DNA from: Takifugu bimaculatus | Taxonomy: Eukaryota > Chordata > Actinopteri > Tetraodontiformes > Tetraodontidae | Direction of reading: 5' to 3' | Length of the DNA stretch: 64,000 nucleotides | Assembly (NCBI GenBank): GCA_004026145.2 | Contig: CP034976.1 | Span: 2,646,296-2,710,295, forward strand | In this document: in pieces, positions 24,859 through 37,653 of the stretch | Layout of the letters: every line of letters begins with the position of its first letter | How positions within the stretch are numbered: the first letter of the stretch is position 1 | Made by a program: the position numbers and the translations under genes | Notes under the pieces: model-generated | Databases searched by the model: none | Told to the model about the DNA's origin: nothing | Seen by the model: the letters and a program-made list of their open reading frames with translations, nothing else

Positions 24859-27800
24859 ATGATTGTGCAGACAGCTCCAGGCTTTGTGCTATTAACTGCT
24901 GATTTGGAGAGAAGGAGAACATTACTACCCTGTGATTTCAATTAGTCTTGAGCCGTTTCAGAAGATTTACTTGAGGCAGCAGCAAATGAATTGAAAATGC
25001 AAACGGCCCCTTGAAATGCTTGGTTGTGATGTTTGACAACTGGCCAAGACCCTCTTTGACAGATCAGTCCCTATTTGGAAGGAAAATGTGTCCTCGGGTC
25101 ATAATCGTTTCCTGTGGCGGGGCCAGCAGAATTTCTACCCAGCATGCATCTAAGAATGTATCCTCTGGTGCATTCGGCGCCTCATTTTTGTTGATTTTGG
25201 GCATTCTTGTGTGAGATTTCAGCTGGTGTGTAGCTTTGTTCTGAGAGCATTCAGAAATGTCCTCTAAGTTTGGTCTTTTTAAGAGAAAAGCTTTCATTAG
25301 TTTAAATTAAGTTCAGAAAAGCAGCAGGAGGGTTTTTGGGAGTTGTTGAATGTGGCCCTTGTTTTTACACAATTTCCATATTCTGGGGACAAAAGCAGCA
25401 AAGCAGCAGCTCTGCTGGGCTCTGCAGAGCCGTGAGCCCACAGGAATGTATAGATTTTCACATCTGTCGGGGACTTCATCTATTAACCCTTCCTCATCCT
25501 CACCTCGGCACTCTTCTGTTGTGCTGGTGGGGTTGGGAGAATGTTGAATGGACTTGTGACAGTCAGCCAAGGCCGTGAGCCTCGCTGCTCATTTCCACTC
25601 GTGATTGTTCTCATTGAGTTTGGAAATGTGAGAACAATGACCAAGCCTTCCGGAACGCTCCGCAGCACATGACGAGAACCATTGTCTCCGCTCCGGCTGT
25701 TCAGCCCAATCCAAACTAATTTATGAATGACTTTCTCAGTAAAAGGCTAATTGTGTATACATAGTTTGCTTTTGGTTTGATGTGAACGTTGTCAAATGTT
25801 CAAGACTTTAGTCCAGGACTACAGATACAGAGATTAGCCAGATGACGCTCACTATGTCTGAAGTGCTGATTTGTCTTTTATGTTTCTTTTTTCCAGGAGA
25901 GTCAGGGCTGGGCAAGTCCACCTTGATCAACTCTCTGTTCCTAACAGACCTGTACTCACCAGAGTTCCCTGGACCTTCCCACCGGATCAAAAAGACTGTT
26001 CAGGTACGTTCAGGACTCCGCTAGCGCTCAGGTCAGATCATTTTATTACTGTGCTTAAAATGAGGCCAGTAAAGGCGGATTACTGAAAGTGCTCTGAGAC
26101 TGTCTGTTACAGCTCACTTTGTGGCTCCAAGGTCATTTCCTTGTTCTTAAACAGACATTTTCTTCCGTGATTTTCTTTTCTTCCCTGAGCAGCAAGCGTA
26201 GCATACATGGCGCTAGCGTGGGGTGGTCCGTGTTACAGCGTTTATGTGGCTATAAGGGAGTTGGCGCTGATGCTAACACACGAGCACTTTGTCATTCGGT
26301 TCCTGTCTCAGGTGGAGCAGTCCAAAGTTTTGGTGAAGGAGGGAGGCGTCCAGCTGCTGCTCACAATTGTCGACACTCCAGGGTTTGGTGATGCTGTTGA
26401 CAACAGCAACTGGTAAAGAGAACCAAGACCTTAGCTCAACGCGTTGCGCTCCTCCGAGTTCTAACCCTTAACTGCTGTTGTTTGTTTAATGCAGCTGGCA
26501 GCCTGTCATTGACCACATAGACAGCAAGTTTGAAGACTACCTGAACTCAGAGTCCCGGGTGAACAGACGCCAGATGCCCGACAGCAGAATTCACTGCTGT
26601 CTGTACTTCATTGCTCCTTCAGGACACGGGTAAGTCCAAACTCCAAATGAGCCCTGCTACCATTAACATACCCCTATTGGCCCTGTAGGGCAGACTTTTG
26701 TGGCTACAGATGCAGGCACAGTCATGTCGTGCCACTCATACCTTAACGGCCATCAGCATATGCGTGATATTGATATGTTTTCGCTCTACTTCCTCCTTTG
26801 AGGCTCCATCTGATCACGAGAGACTGTAAGATAAGACTTTTAAAACATACTGGAGGAATGTAGATTTCAGTAGGATGGAGCTCAGCCTTAACTACTTTCT
26901 TTAAAACCTCTTCATCTGAGTTGGATAGAGTTGAATCAGTTCAGGATCTTTTAGGTTTTATTTATTTTAATGTATTTAGGAATTGCTTTTGATTTTTTTG
27001 ATTTTTTTATATAATCATTCTTTCAATAAATGATGGGATAGTTTTTTCTTTTAATGTTTTTCCGTAATACTTGGCTACAGGGATGGTGAGGAGGACGGAT
27101 CCATTAAAGGAACTGCTCAGGGTTAGACAGACTAAAATAAACACGGCAGCCATTCTAAAACACACATTCGCTCCCGTCTCCACACAGATTGAAGCCATTG
27201 GATGTGGAGTTCATGAAACGGTTGCATGAGAAAGTTAATGTCATCCCGCTGATCGCCAAAGCAGATACCCTCACCCCAGAGGAATGTCAACAGTTCAAGA
27301 AGCAGGTCAGTAGTTTCCCTGGCTCGACGCTGCACCCGGAGCTGCGCACAGAAAAGGCCCGCTTTCTGCGTTTCATAACACGAACCCGCTATCGCTGTTA
27401 AAAATAGCCCCCCCGCCTCGGCAGCCGAGATGCTGCGTCCCATCTGTGCAGAAACCCTTAAAGACGCTTTCTTTTGCCAGATCATGCGAGAAATTCAAGA
27501 GCACAAAATCAAGATCTACGAATTCCCCGAGACGGGTGATGAAGAGGAGAACAGGCTAGTGAAGAAGATAAAGGTACTCCACCGCCCCCCCCCCCGCCTC
27601 ACCTTTATGATGCGCACTCATCAAGTCAGTCCTGCTTCAATATAAAACATTTCTTTCCCAAGGACAAGCTGCCACTGGCTGTAGTGGGAAGCAACACCAT
27701 TATTGAAGTGAACAACAAGAAAGTCAGAGTAAGGCAGTACCCCTGGGGGGTCGCAGAAGGTACTGGAACCATCGACTTTAGCAGAACCATGTGCAATATA

Positions 27801-30516
27801 TGTAGTGAAACCTTAATGATATGAATTACTCTCCATTGTAGTTGAAAACAGTGACCACTGTGACTTCACCATCCTCAGGGACATGCTCATCAGGTCCGAA
27901 GCACTTGAACGGTCAATCACAGCACCGTTGTGCCGCTCAAACCCAACGTCATTTATTTTGTGTCTCCAGAACTCACATGCAAGACCTGAAGGATGTGACA
28001 AACAACGTCCACTATGAAAACTACCGCAGCAGGAAGCTCGCTGCTGTCACCTACAACGGCGTGGACAACAACAGAGCTAAAGGTCCAATGTCCACCAAGT
28101 AAGTCCTGACAGACTCCCGCAGAGAGCAGTCGCATAGAAGACGGGCGTATCGAGGCCTCCGCCGCTCCGTTCACACATGAAGCGCGGAGCAGCATGCAGC
28201 TGCTCTACGTGCCCAGCCGGTCCAGACCCGAGCCGTTTTATGGGGCCAAGCTCCTGTGACGTGACACGCTTCGACTATCAAAGCTGCCACTCGCAGTAGC
28301 GCTGGGGCCAAAGTGGTGATAGTTGAATCCTTAATTAGGTTTAGCTTTGCAGGTGTCTGGATGAGAATGTGACGGAGTCGCACTGCGCTCAGCCGTGCCG
28401 CGGTGCAGAGGAAGGAGCTGGGCGTCCCGCTGTGGCCACGGCTTCAGATTATGTGTCACCGTTTAGGAACACTTTCATTCAGGGAGCTCCTTTATCGTCC
28501 ATTTGATGCCTCTAATAAAGTGTGGATGCTTCAACGTTCCTGTTAATGAGTAATCGCTAACTCGCTGGGCAAACGTCGGAGCGACACACATCCCACAGGC
28601 TCTCGCGCTCCACTAACACACAGCTGAGTAGCGTGACCGTTGGCTTCATTCATTCACTCATTCACTCATTCATTCGACTGTTGTGGAAACGTTTTGCTTT
28701 AATCACACATTTCAGTGCATGCCCTCATTACTGCATGTTGTCTGTGCGCCTGTGATTTTTTTGTTTCTGTTTTTTAGAATTGACACAGTTGACGGAATGT
28801 AAGTGGTTTTTAAACTTACTTCTCAGATCCTTATTCCGTCCCCTTCCTCCGCACTCTTGTTTTCGTTGATCTCTCACCCCTCGCTGTTGATTTGGTCTCC
28901 TGGATTCCTGCTGTTCTTACATGTTTTCAGGATGTGTAAGTGGAAAATGGTCACTTTAATGTAGCTGAGAGAACAGTTGCTGGTGTTTTATTGTAGTTCT
29001 CCCCCAAACATCTGTAAAGAAATTCTTCTCTGCGACTCGATCTGCAGCTGCAGCTGCTGCTGTTTGTCACAGCTGGTGTCGGAGACCTGACCATGCAGCT
29101 CAAGTGCTTCAGTCCTGGGGACCCTGTGGGACCAGACTTGGTCCAGTTACCCTGGAGAACCTTGACAACATGTCATCTGAAATCAGATGGATTTAAGTAT
29201 TTAGCCCCAATTCTGTAGTGAATTATTCACGATAACTGTGCAAGTATCCACCAGTAACTCGGCTAAATGGTTGCAGCAGAATCGAAAATGGTTCTCGATC
29301 TCTCCGGAGAGCTGAAATATGATGACGGTAAAATTCCTGATTAGGTACAAACCAGAATCACAGGGAGCCTCTCATGTGTCAGGTCTCTGTTCACACTGCA
29401 CCAGAGCATCAGTTGGCTTCACTAATATTTAACCCAGCAGCTCCGCTTCACCTGCTCCTTTCATTTTAGATCCTACTGGTTGGTCCCTGTTGACTTCTCT
29501 GTCACCCTTTATGGAGCCCCCCCTGCCCCAATTCTACCCCCACTGCTGTGGTGCTTCTATAAAAGGGGGATTCTGATGTGATGTAGTGCTGGTGTAAAAT
29601 GTGTCCAGGAGTCCTTTGGCCCAGATGGAGGAAGAAAGACGGGAGCACGTGAATAAGATGAAGAAGATGGAGATGGAGATGGAACAGGTGTTTGAAATGA
29701 AAGTCAAGGAAAAGGTGCAGAAGCTGAAGGACTCTGAGGCTGAGGTGAGCGACACAAACACATGCAATGGACGTCACTTCATGATGTCATGCTAACTAAG
29801 TGTTAGCTACCATACTTGGAAATGACAGGTCACGTGACGCCAGTTGCACGTCCGTCGACTCCAGAGGGTCTCCTGTAGTCTGATGTGTTCCACTGTCCTG
29901 CTTGTCTCCCTGTAGCTTCAGAGACGCCATGAGCAGATGAAGAAGAACTTGGAAGCCCAGCACAAAGAGCTGGAGGAAAAGAGGCGCGTATTTGAGGAGG
30001 AGAGGGCAAACTGGGAAGCCCAGCAGCGCATGGAACAGCAGAAACTTGAAGCCTCCAGGTAGATGCTTCACAGTGACACCATGTTGTGGATACGTGAACA
30101 ACATCATGTGGTTTTCGAAGAGCAAACATGTCAGCTTTTTGTGAGGTTAAACTGGACCCGAGAGAATCATCACAGGTCCACCTTTAATGTGACCCATAAT
30201 GTGAACAAGTCCCATCTTTTATTGGGGGAAATTAAGAGCTAAAGTACTGTGGTTGCACAAGATCAGTGGTGATCTGAAGAGCTGGGATTTCTCTCATTAC
30301 AAGCTGCTCTTCTAATAAACTATAATGTATTTTGGTGCTCTTGAAGGAAGAATTGAATCTTTGCAGGGTGGTGCAGGATCAGCAGGTGGTAAATGTCCTT
30401 AGAAATGAGTGCAGATTATTGGTTTGTGTGGATGTATTGAGACCGATGTTACAGCTTCTCTCTTTCCCTCCTTCAGGACTCTGGAGAAAAACAAAAAGAA
30501 AGGCAAAATCTTTTAA
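23039..30516 (+). CDS. septin7: Septin 7
   Basis: Exons: 23039-23042 (ATGG), 24283-24338, 24637-24739, 25897-26003, 26312-26412, 26495-26629, 27188-27305, 27481-27573, 27663-27759, 27842-27893, 27970-28098, 29609-29744, 29916-30058, 30477-30516; 437 aa, the same as my recollection of the human protein. From QQKNLEGYVGFGNLPNQVYR onward it matches SEPT7: P-loop GESGLGKST, DTPGFGD, AKAD, septin unique element, then a C-terminal coiled coil (SPLAQMEEERR...) and the ending KKKGKIF. Septins form GTP-binding hetero-oligomeric filaments at the cortex, cleavage furrow and cilia; SEPT7 is a core subunit. All junctions are GT-AG and in phase except the acceptor before 24283, where the sequence is CCG instead of an AG. 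The first two exons are therefore tentative. The a/b paralogue is not resolved. Confidence 0.9.
24818..24856. repeat. (TG)n microsatellite in septin 7 intron
   Basis: About 19 uninterrupted TG dinucleotides in the intron after the QQKNL exon. Confidence 0.9.
30124..30264 (+). repeat. Interspersed repeat, Tc1-like end, in the last septin 7 intron
   Basis: From CATGTCAGCTTTTTGTGAGG through TGTGGTTGCACAAG this stretch closely matches 9677-9815, which in that copy leads into a Tc1-like transposase. It is therefore a truncated end of the same transposon family, in the same orientation as the host gene. Confidence 0.75.
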
Positions 30517-31087
30517 GAGACAGTCGGCAGCAGCACCGCAGCTCAATTAATTTGTTTGCCAACTTCAGGACACAACTTTTATGGCACTGACATCACCCTC
30601 CTCCTCCTCCTCCTCCTCCTCCTGCTCCTCGCCCCTTTTCAAACCGCTCCTGTGCGCCTGCTTTCAGCCGCTGAAGGAGGGCACAGAGAGGAGTACGAGG
30701 AGATGGATGGGGCCTTCATGTTCTACAGAAACCCCACAACGGAGCCCCCTGGCTGCCTCCTAATTGAAGAACGTGTCTTCCCTTGATCAGAGCAAAGATA
30801 AACCTCTTTTACAAAGGCCAAACGCATCTTATGATTCTAGTTATTATTGGTGTTACTGTTGCATACTGTAAGGACTCCCGCTTCCTGCTCTTTTTCTTTC
30901 ATCCTAAGGGTTGTTTTTAATGTACACAGTTTTCCAGAGCAGAAGTCCTCCCATGAGTCATATCTGTTGTACAATCAAGTTGTGGTGACTTATGTTTACA
31001 GCAAAGCTTCCAAAATATAACCTGATCTTTAGTTATGTATTAAAGTATTGTTTTTGTGCATCTGGTAAACTATTAACCCTCAAAGAA

Positions 31088-31093
31088 AATAAA
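31088..31093 (+). terminator. Polyadenylation signal of septin 7
   Basis: AATAAA lies about 570 bp after the septin stop. A TCC-rich run at 30597-30625 in the 3' UTR is a simple repeat. 31094-31907 shows no coding signal and presumably holds the promoter of the next gene. Confidence 0.55.
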
Positions 31094-31907
31094 GAAAAAC
31101 AAGACAACACGTGCATTTTTTAGATATTTTTAAAAATGGCTAAACCCCTCTGAAATTTACTGCTTTCTCTTGTGTTTAGCTATTTGCACTAGCCTTGGAC
31201 CATCATTTATAACGTCATAAGTGTTAGTGTTTATTTTTATATACTGAGCCAGCTTAAGTCCTAACTTTTGTACGTTTGAAAATTCAGCGCCTGCTGTCGG
31301 GGCAACTTTTCACATATATAATGATCCCCGGTGCTTAAAAATATACTCTGGCAGCAATATTTCAGTCAGTGGAACCAGCAGCAAACGAAGAGGCAACAAA
31401 CACAATTTGCTTTGGCCATATATTCCATTTCTGTATTTTTTGTATTGTACAAAGTTACCTAATAAACCAGTGATCATACTGAGACGAGGGTGGTTTATTG
31501 CGCAAGCGCCTGTGTTCAGGTACCAGCTCACTCGCTCCTGCAGTTCTAATATTCGCCGCTAGTTGGCGCCGAGGGCCCAGTGTCCTGATACCGACCTGAC
31601 CGGAAGAGATGATCCACCAGAACCCCCCAGAGCCAGTCTGAGTGGGGGATAAAGTTATTCGGGTTGCTGTGGAGATAAGAGTCGTGTTTGTGTGACAAAC
31701 CCACGGAAACTGCCCCAGTGAACACACACAATGGTCCTCATGTACATTAACTGGCCGCGTGTGACATGAAGGCAGTTTGCCCTTTTTGTCCTCTCGAGGC
31801 CACCGTAGGCTGCCAGGACCTTCGCTCGGTTTGAACAGTTTGTTTACGTCCGGACATGGACAGAACCGAGTCCTGAGCTGTCACAGAGAGGTCCAGTCCC
31901 TCTAAAC

Positions 31908-34900
31908 ATGGTTGTGTGGTGGTGGACGCTCTGGATGTGGTTTCTTGTTCCAGGTCCAGGAAGTTCAGTTCGAGCGAAACCGAAACTAATTGGCGATGAA
32001 CTTTCCTCGGATTTTGAAGCCAATGCGCTCATGTTGCGATCCCCCAAAAGGATCCTGACAGACTATCCAGAACCAGGGGACCTCGCAGACTCCTTCACTG
32101 TCCGAACCTTGGATGGGCAGTTCTCGTATGAGCCCGGGGCTCTCCGGGGGCCACTCATCATCCACACCTTCACCAACAAGTCTGGATTTCTGGAGTGCCT
32201 GTGGAGCTCCGAGTCTTCCCTGAGGAGCCTGGTGGAGGATCTGCCCGACAGCGCGCATCTGCTCCTCCTCTCCCTCGACGAATCAGCCCTCAGCGATGTG
32301 ACCTGGATGAGGGAGCAGGTTCTGCGGGTCGCCGCCGCGAGCAGGTGCCAACAGTCACCCCGCTACAGTCAGACACCCTTAAAGTGCCATTTGTGCCCTG
32401 AATAAGTTTATGCGCGCTGTTGTGCATAAACGTGTAGTCCCGGTGCGTGCGTGTGCAAACTTGGACTCCTTTGTGTGACACAAACACGTGTAACATTCGT
32501 TTGATCAGCACCTGCTTTTGATTCCTTTTGCTCGAGCCGTTTAAAGAAGGTGTGACACTGTCGGACCGCGGCATCATGCTTGTTCCCCCCTCCCGCCTGT
32601 TCCCACAGTAAGAAGGAGGTTCTGTCCAGGCTGCACTTCTGCCCCTTGCCGGTCTTCTCTCTGGGGAACTGGATCCCCCTTGTGTTGTATTCCTGGGGCT
32701 GCGTGTCTCGCGGCTGCGGCCTCACCCAGGCTGTATTCACGTCAGATGGTAGGAAGGTGATCAGATGGAATCTCTAAACAGCTGCCCTCCCTCTGCACGC
32801 TGTAAATGTTACGGCTTTAAATCCCCATTTTGAAAACACCAAGACATTTTTAATCCTGTTGAAGAATTAGAAGCTGCCTTTGAAGCATTCCGACCTACAG
32901 AGAGCCGATGTCCTCAGCTCCAGAAAGCACAACTATGACAGTTGAAATGTTTTACAGAATGGAAAATGCCTGTGATCTCCAAGAGGCTGGACGCCAGGTA
33001 TGACTGGCTCAGCACGCGCTGGAGCCCGAAGTCCTATCAACTGCTGGCTGCAGGTGACGGCTGCAGTCACGTCCCCTCCGTGGCCGGCGCCGTGGCGTGG
33101 CTGTCGGAGGGCAACTGCTCCTTTTTCACAAAGGTCTGTTCATGCGTTCACCCAAACTGCTGCTGGAACATCCAGCTTGTCCTCTGCTCCCCCTCACCAC
33201 CCTACAAGGCTTCATGTATACCGCGAACAAAGGCTGCTTGGCTTCAGTTTCTCTGCTAAAATGCCATTAAATCTGAGCGCATGCATCAGTAGTTGCCTCT
33301 TAATGATCATTTTAAAATGGATGCTGGTATTTCTGCCCCGTTTTTGTTCCCTGCAGGTGCAGAATATGGCCAACGCCAACGCCTCGGGGGTCCTCATCCA
33401 CACGCTTGCTGGGGATCCCATCCAGGACATGAACTGTGTGGAGGAGGAATGCAACACCACGCTGCAGATCCCTGCCGCCATGGTGCACCCGGAGCCTTCG
33501 GTCGTGCAGGCGCTCCAGTAAGATCCACTTTGCTCCGCTTCTCACAGATGAACGGAAGAATGTTAAGATCGACCGTGGGATTCTCCGTCCATCCTCCTCT
33601 TTGGTTATTCCTACGCTTCTGGAAGTAGAAGTAGAACTCTTTATTTGCTTCTGATTAAAGGTCTGGCCATCCGGTGTACGTGTCCTTCCAGATCACCCCA
33701 TCCCCAAACACCTTCTTTGCTATTAACCAGCAGGGGGTTCTGGCAGAGATGGGCTGGTTCCTTTACCCCTCCTTCAGCTTTGTCAACTGGCAGGCTCAGT
33801 GGTAAGATTGAGGCTACTTTATTAAGCTAAGCTTTGGTTCTTACATGTCAGTGTTCACAAATGGCTTTTTCAGTACTAGAAGAGTACCTGATGAACGCCA
33901 TCCCAGTAGTTCCACCTGGTTTTCTCAACCACGAGTGAAAATGTCTTCACGTCTTCCGCCAGGTTTGATTTCTACGCCGAGCTACAGACCAAACTGCAGA
34001 TGCCCGCAAAGGTCGTTCCTGTCTTCGATAAAGTGAAGATGCAGGGGGAGAGGGGCGCCGTGGCCACGGTCGACATGCCCCAGGGTTTGTTGCCTCACTG
34101 TTGTGAGATCACGTCCCTTGTTGCCAAACCAGAGTTGAAAAATCATTTCATTCCCACTCGAAAGCCACCTGGAAAACCGCTGCTTCCCGAAGGTCTCCTT
34201 AATTCGAGGCCTTTAGGTGGCATCTGTATTTTCCAACAGTGTGGAAAAACCTGAACAGTCAGTATATTGGGGTTGTCAGCTGACCCTTGTTGGCCACATT
34301 CTCAGATAAAAATGGCTGTTTAACCCTGATTGACACTAAATGCAGAGCGATGAGGGTCAGGTCAGATCAACTTTGTTTTCCTGCAGGACTGTCAGACTTC
34401 ACGGTGCTCCAGCTCGATGCGTCCCTCATGTGTCCGGGCAGGAGAGACTCGTCCTGTGCTCACTGGGATCGTACGGTGCAGCTCTTCGTCTGCTGTGATC
34501 AGCTCAGTCCATTCTGCAACACGGAGCTGGGCCGGTGGATCACCGCCTTCCGCAGGTCACATGTTCATTTAAAAACCATCCAACATTTACGGTCCTGCTA
34601 ACTTTAGGATGAACGCATCTTTTTTCCTAACAGAGGGACTGGACGCTGGCTGACGGATGTGTCTCCGTTGCTTCCTCTGCTGGACGGGCCGAAGTGTACC
34701 CTGACCATGAAGACGGCGCCATGGGCCATGCCCTGGATCATCTCCCTCAACCTGAGATTCAGCATCGGCAATCAGACGAGTATTTAACTCGTACCACCGG
34801 TGATAGTCATATGACTCGACTATAGTGCTATAATCTGCGTTTATGTCTCAGATGATGGGGAGGAGGTGCTCCGCCCCTTCAGAGTGATGTCACTGTACAG

Positions 34901-36345
34901 TGGGGGAACATTCGACAAAAACTACAACAGCAGATATGAGCCGGTCAAGTTCTTCGTCCCTGCACCCACCAGGAAGGTAGACAGAGTTCTCAGTGATGAC
35001 TCTGTAAAAAGCTCCTTTCTGAGCGTGGGTTTGTTTTCAGGTGGAGCTCTATGCTGTTATCACGGCGCACGGCAGCGACGACCACAACTGTGGAGAGTTT
35101 TGTGTCACATCCCACCACTTCCTGCTCAACGCTGCTTTTAATAACAGCCTCACATTTGACTCTGCAGGTGAGTAACGGTGAATGATGTCTGAGTGTGATG
35201 GGGACGGTTGAGCTGTCCAGGGCCCATCACTCTCATCTGGCGAGCCTATTAGGGGGGGTGTATAGCACTCTATCTTCAAACATTAATCAAATTTACCTTA
35301 CGAGAAAAAAACTTGTGGATAGGCGTGTGATGAGGCTATGGACCACCAGGGGGCGGCAGAGACGTTTTCATCGCACAAAGATTAGAACTGGAAATCAGTT
35401 AATGACATTCGGGTGTTTTTTTTAATCCTTGCAACTTTTGTCTTGTTTTTCATGTTTGTGCTTCATCAGGAACACCACTGGGCTGTACCACATGGGTGAA
35501 AGAGGGCGCTGTACCAAATGAGCACGGAACATGGCTGTATGGACGAGGTGGCTGGTGCGATGGACTACAGGTGGACCCCTGGAGGGTCGATGTCACCAAA
35601 CAGGTACGGTCAGCCACGGAGACGAGGCTCATCCATTTTAGGGAACATAACTAGTGTGATTGAGTCAGCTGCACGCATCTTTTTTCTGTTGAAAATAATC
35701 TTACAGTCCAGCGGCTCCGAAAGATTCTTAAGTGAACATAAAAGCTTTCGAGTTGTGAGACAAACTCACTAAAATTAAACCTAAATTAGCAATTACAGAT
35801 TCGATTGAGAAAATGAATCATCATAAATGATCTATTAACTGTTTTTTCCAGTTCTTGGCCTCCAGTTTTAAAGTTGTTTTTTCCATGAACAAATCATGCT
35901 GTACCTGTATCAGACCCTGGTAAAGATAATGTTAACTAATCGTGTGTGATTATCTGAATGAATAGATGATTGTTGTGTCTTTTACCCCCAGAAATCTCAA
36001 TAATAAGCATTTCAGAGACAGACAGTGGTAAAAATGCAATTGTCTGAATCTAATCCCGCGAAGGAATTCTAATTGATGATTTACTTAGTCGGCTACTTTT
36101 GGCTGGTTGATTTGCCAATATATTGAGTGACCATATCATCTAATTCCCTCACATGTTGGTCAGTTTGTTTAGCTGCTGGGTGTGATGGGTGTGTTGAGCA
36201 TGCGTCTGCTTCTGTCCTCCTGCAGCTCAACACCAGCGGGTCCAACTCCATCATCTACTTTGGCTTGTTTGAGGGACACGATCCTAGTCCATCCAAAGAC
36301 CCTGGATACATCATCATGTCTTCTTTCCTTGTCTTTTACAAATGA
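31908..36345 (+). CDS. Secreted peptide-N-glycosidase F-like protein
   Basis: Twelve exons: 31908-32344, 32609-32748, 32958-33133, 33357-33517, 33661-33801, 33963-34084, 34387-34555, 34634-34779, 34852-34976, 35041-35167, 35470-35603, 36226-36345. They total 1998 nt, 665 aa, all GT-AG and in phase. A hydrophobic leader (VVWWWTLWMWFLVPGPG) suggests secretion. Around residues 293-360 a PA-like segment (GVLIHTLAGDPIQDMNC) is inserted. The C-terminal half matches bacterial PNGase F: a CxxWDR-type block, EL.RWIT, GxWLTDV, then HGSDDHNCGEFCVTSHHF and GTWLYGRGGWCDG..VDPW..DVT. The family cleaves N-glycans from Asn; the WDR Asp and the Glu of GEF are likely active-site residues, inferred from memory of the bacterial enzyme. 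Vertebrates normally use cytosolic NGLY1, which is unrelated. Activity is not proven. Confidence 0.8.
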
Positions 36346-36527
36346 TTCCACTTTTACAGATGCAGTTTAAATGAAAGTTAATTTAAACCAAAGATGACAG
36401 CTGTCATTCTTGACTGTCTCCAGAACAAGTAGCCTTTGGAGTTGACACTAAATGTAACTGGGAAAAATCCAGTGTGGCTCTTCCTGTCTTATTCTGTCAC
36501 AAATTTACGCCGATCAAGAGATTATTC

Positions 36528-36533
36528 ATTAAA
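36528..36533 (+). terminator. Possible polyadenylation signal of the PNGase F-like gene
   Basis: ATTAAA, the commonest variant signal, lies 183 bp after the stop codon. No AATAAA is closer. Confidence 0.4.
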
Positions 36534-37653
36534 ACTTAAATCAAACTCAAAACAGCTGAGACATCATCACAGCTTTTTACTGTCTTAATAACCCCGTATG
36601 GATTAACTTACTTTGTTTCTTGTGGTGGTTTAAAACTTGATGTTTGAGAGGAACTTCAACTGCTAAAATGGGGATATTTTGTCCATGGATACACCACCCT
36701 CTCCCCTTCCGTTGACCAGCTGGTCTCATTGTCTCAGTGGAACCACTGCGAGAACAGAAAACTAATGCATTTAAGGGCAACACATTCAAGGTTTCAGTAA
36801 AATCGCACATTACCTGTCCGACCCAGAGAGTGTTTGAGATACAACATTAGATAATATAGAATCTGAAGTGAAATCTTTACTGGACCGATCCACACTGGAC
36901 CATCCACTTTAATATCTTTGAAGTACTTTACAATATATTTAAAATAACATAAAATAGAATATACATTTCTTTTCATTTTTCCTCTTCATCCCTATATAGA
37001 GTGTTTGCTGATAGGCAGGCGATTAAAACAATTCCCGTGTCCCCGGTGTTGAAAAAGAACGTGAACCAACCAGGAACCAATGAGCAGCTGACGTGTCTCA
37101 GGCGTCGGAAGTGTTTTGGTGTGACACACAACAATCCTTCAGGCTCGAAATGATGTTTATGCTAAACCTACGCTAACTTTGCTGCCCTCTATTTGTCTTA
37201 GTAAGTAAAAGTAAATCGTTAAAACAATTGGTAGCAAGAGTTGTTTTTTTTTTTTTTACCAGCGAACTGAATCAGCATGAGATTATTTCTTCTTATTTGA
37301 ACTCTTTCCAATCGTTAGCAATAGCTTAGGTTAGCACGTGTACAGAAGTTAGGAGCGCTGAAACACTTTTGACGTATCTCAACAATCTCGGATTGCTCTG
37401 ATATATGTTTCAAGCAAATAAGATGCGATCTTATTTGTGTGTGTTTTTAAAGGTCCCTGCACATTGTTTTGAAACTTCACACTTTGACGTAGCGCTATTG
37501 TAACGCATTTCTGGAATTTTACACAATGTACTTGGTTTGTTTAAAGGACAAACCGCACTTTTTGCAGGACTATTATTGTGCATTTAAATACTCGTATCTC
37601 TGTCAGTTTTGTTTATTATCTAGGTTCAACCGTTCGCCTGTGGTCTCTGCGAC
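36534..37653. other. Spacer with the presumed mios promoter
   Basis: AT-rich DNA without coding similarity. A splice acceptor-like TTATTATCTAG at 37612-37622 just before the mios ATG suggests an upstream noncoding 5' UTR exon, perhaps in the GC-richer part near 37080-37145. A CACGTG lies at about 37337. Confidence 0.4.

Noticed and set aside
28780..28802. Micro-exon in septin 7 (IDTVDG-like text after TTTTAG)
   Set aside because: Direct joining of 28098 to 29609 gives the known MSTK-SPLAQ sequence in phase; the extra piece is not needed and has no convincing donor, though a splice variant cannot be excluded.
32942..33521. Two overlapping ORFs as a separate gene
   Set aside because: They are parts of exons 3 and 4 of the PNGase F-like gene read through the intron or out of frame.
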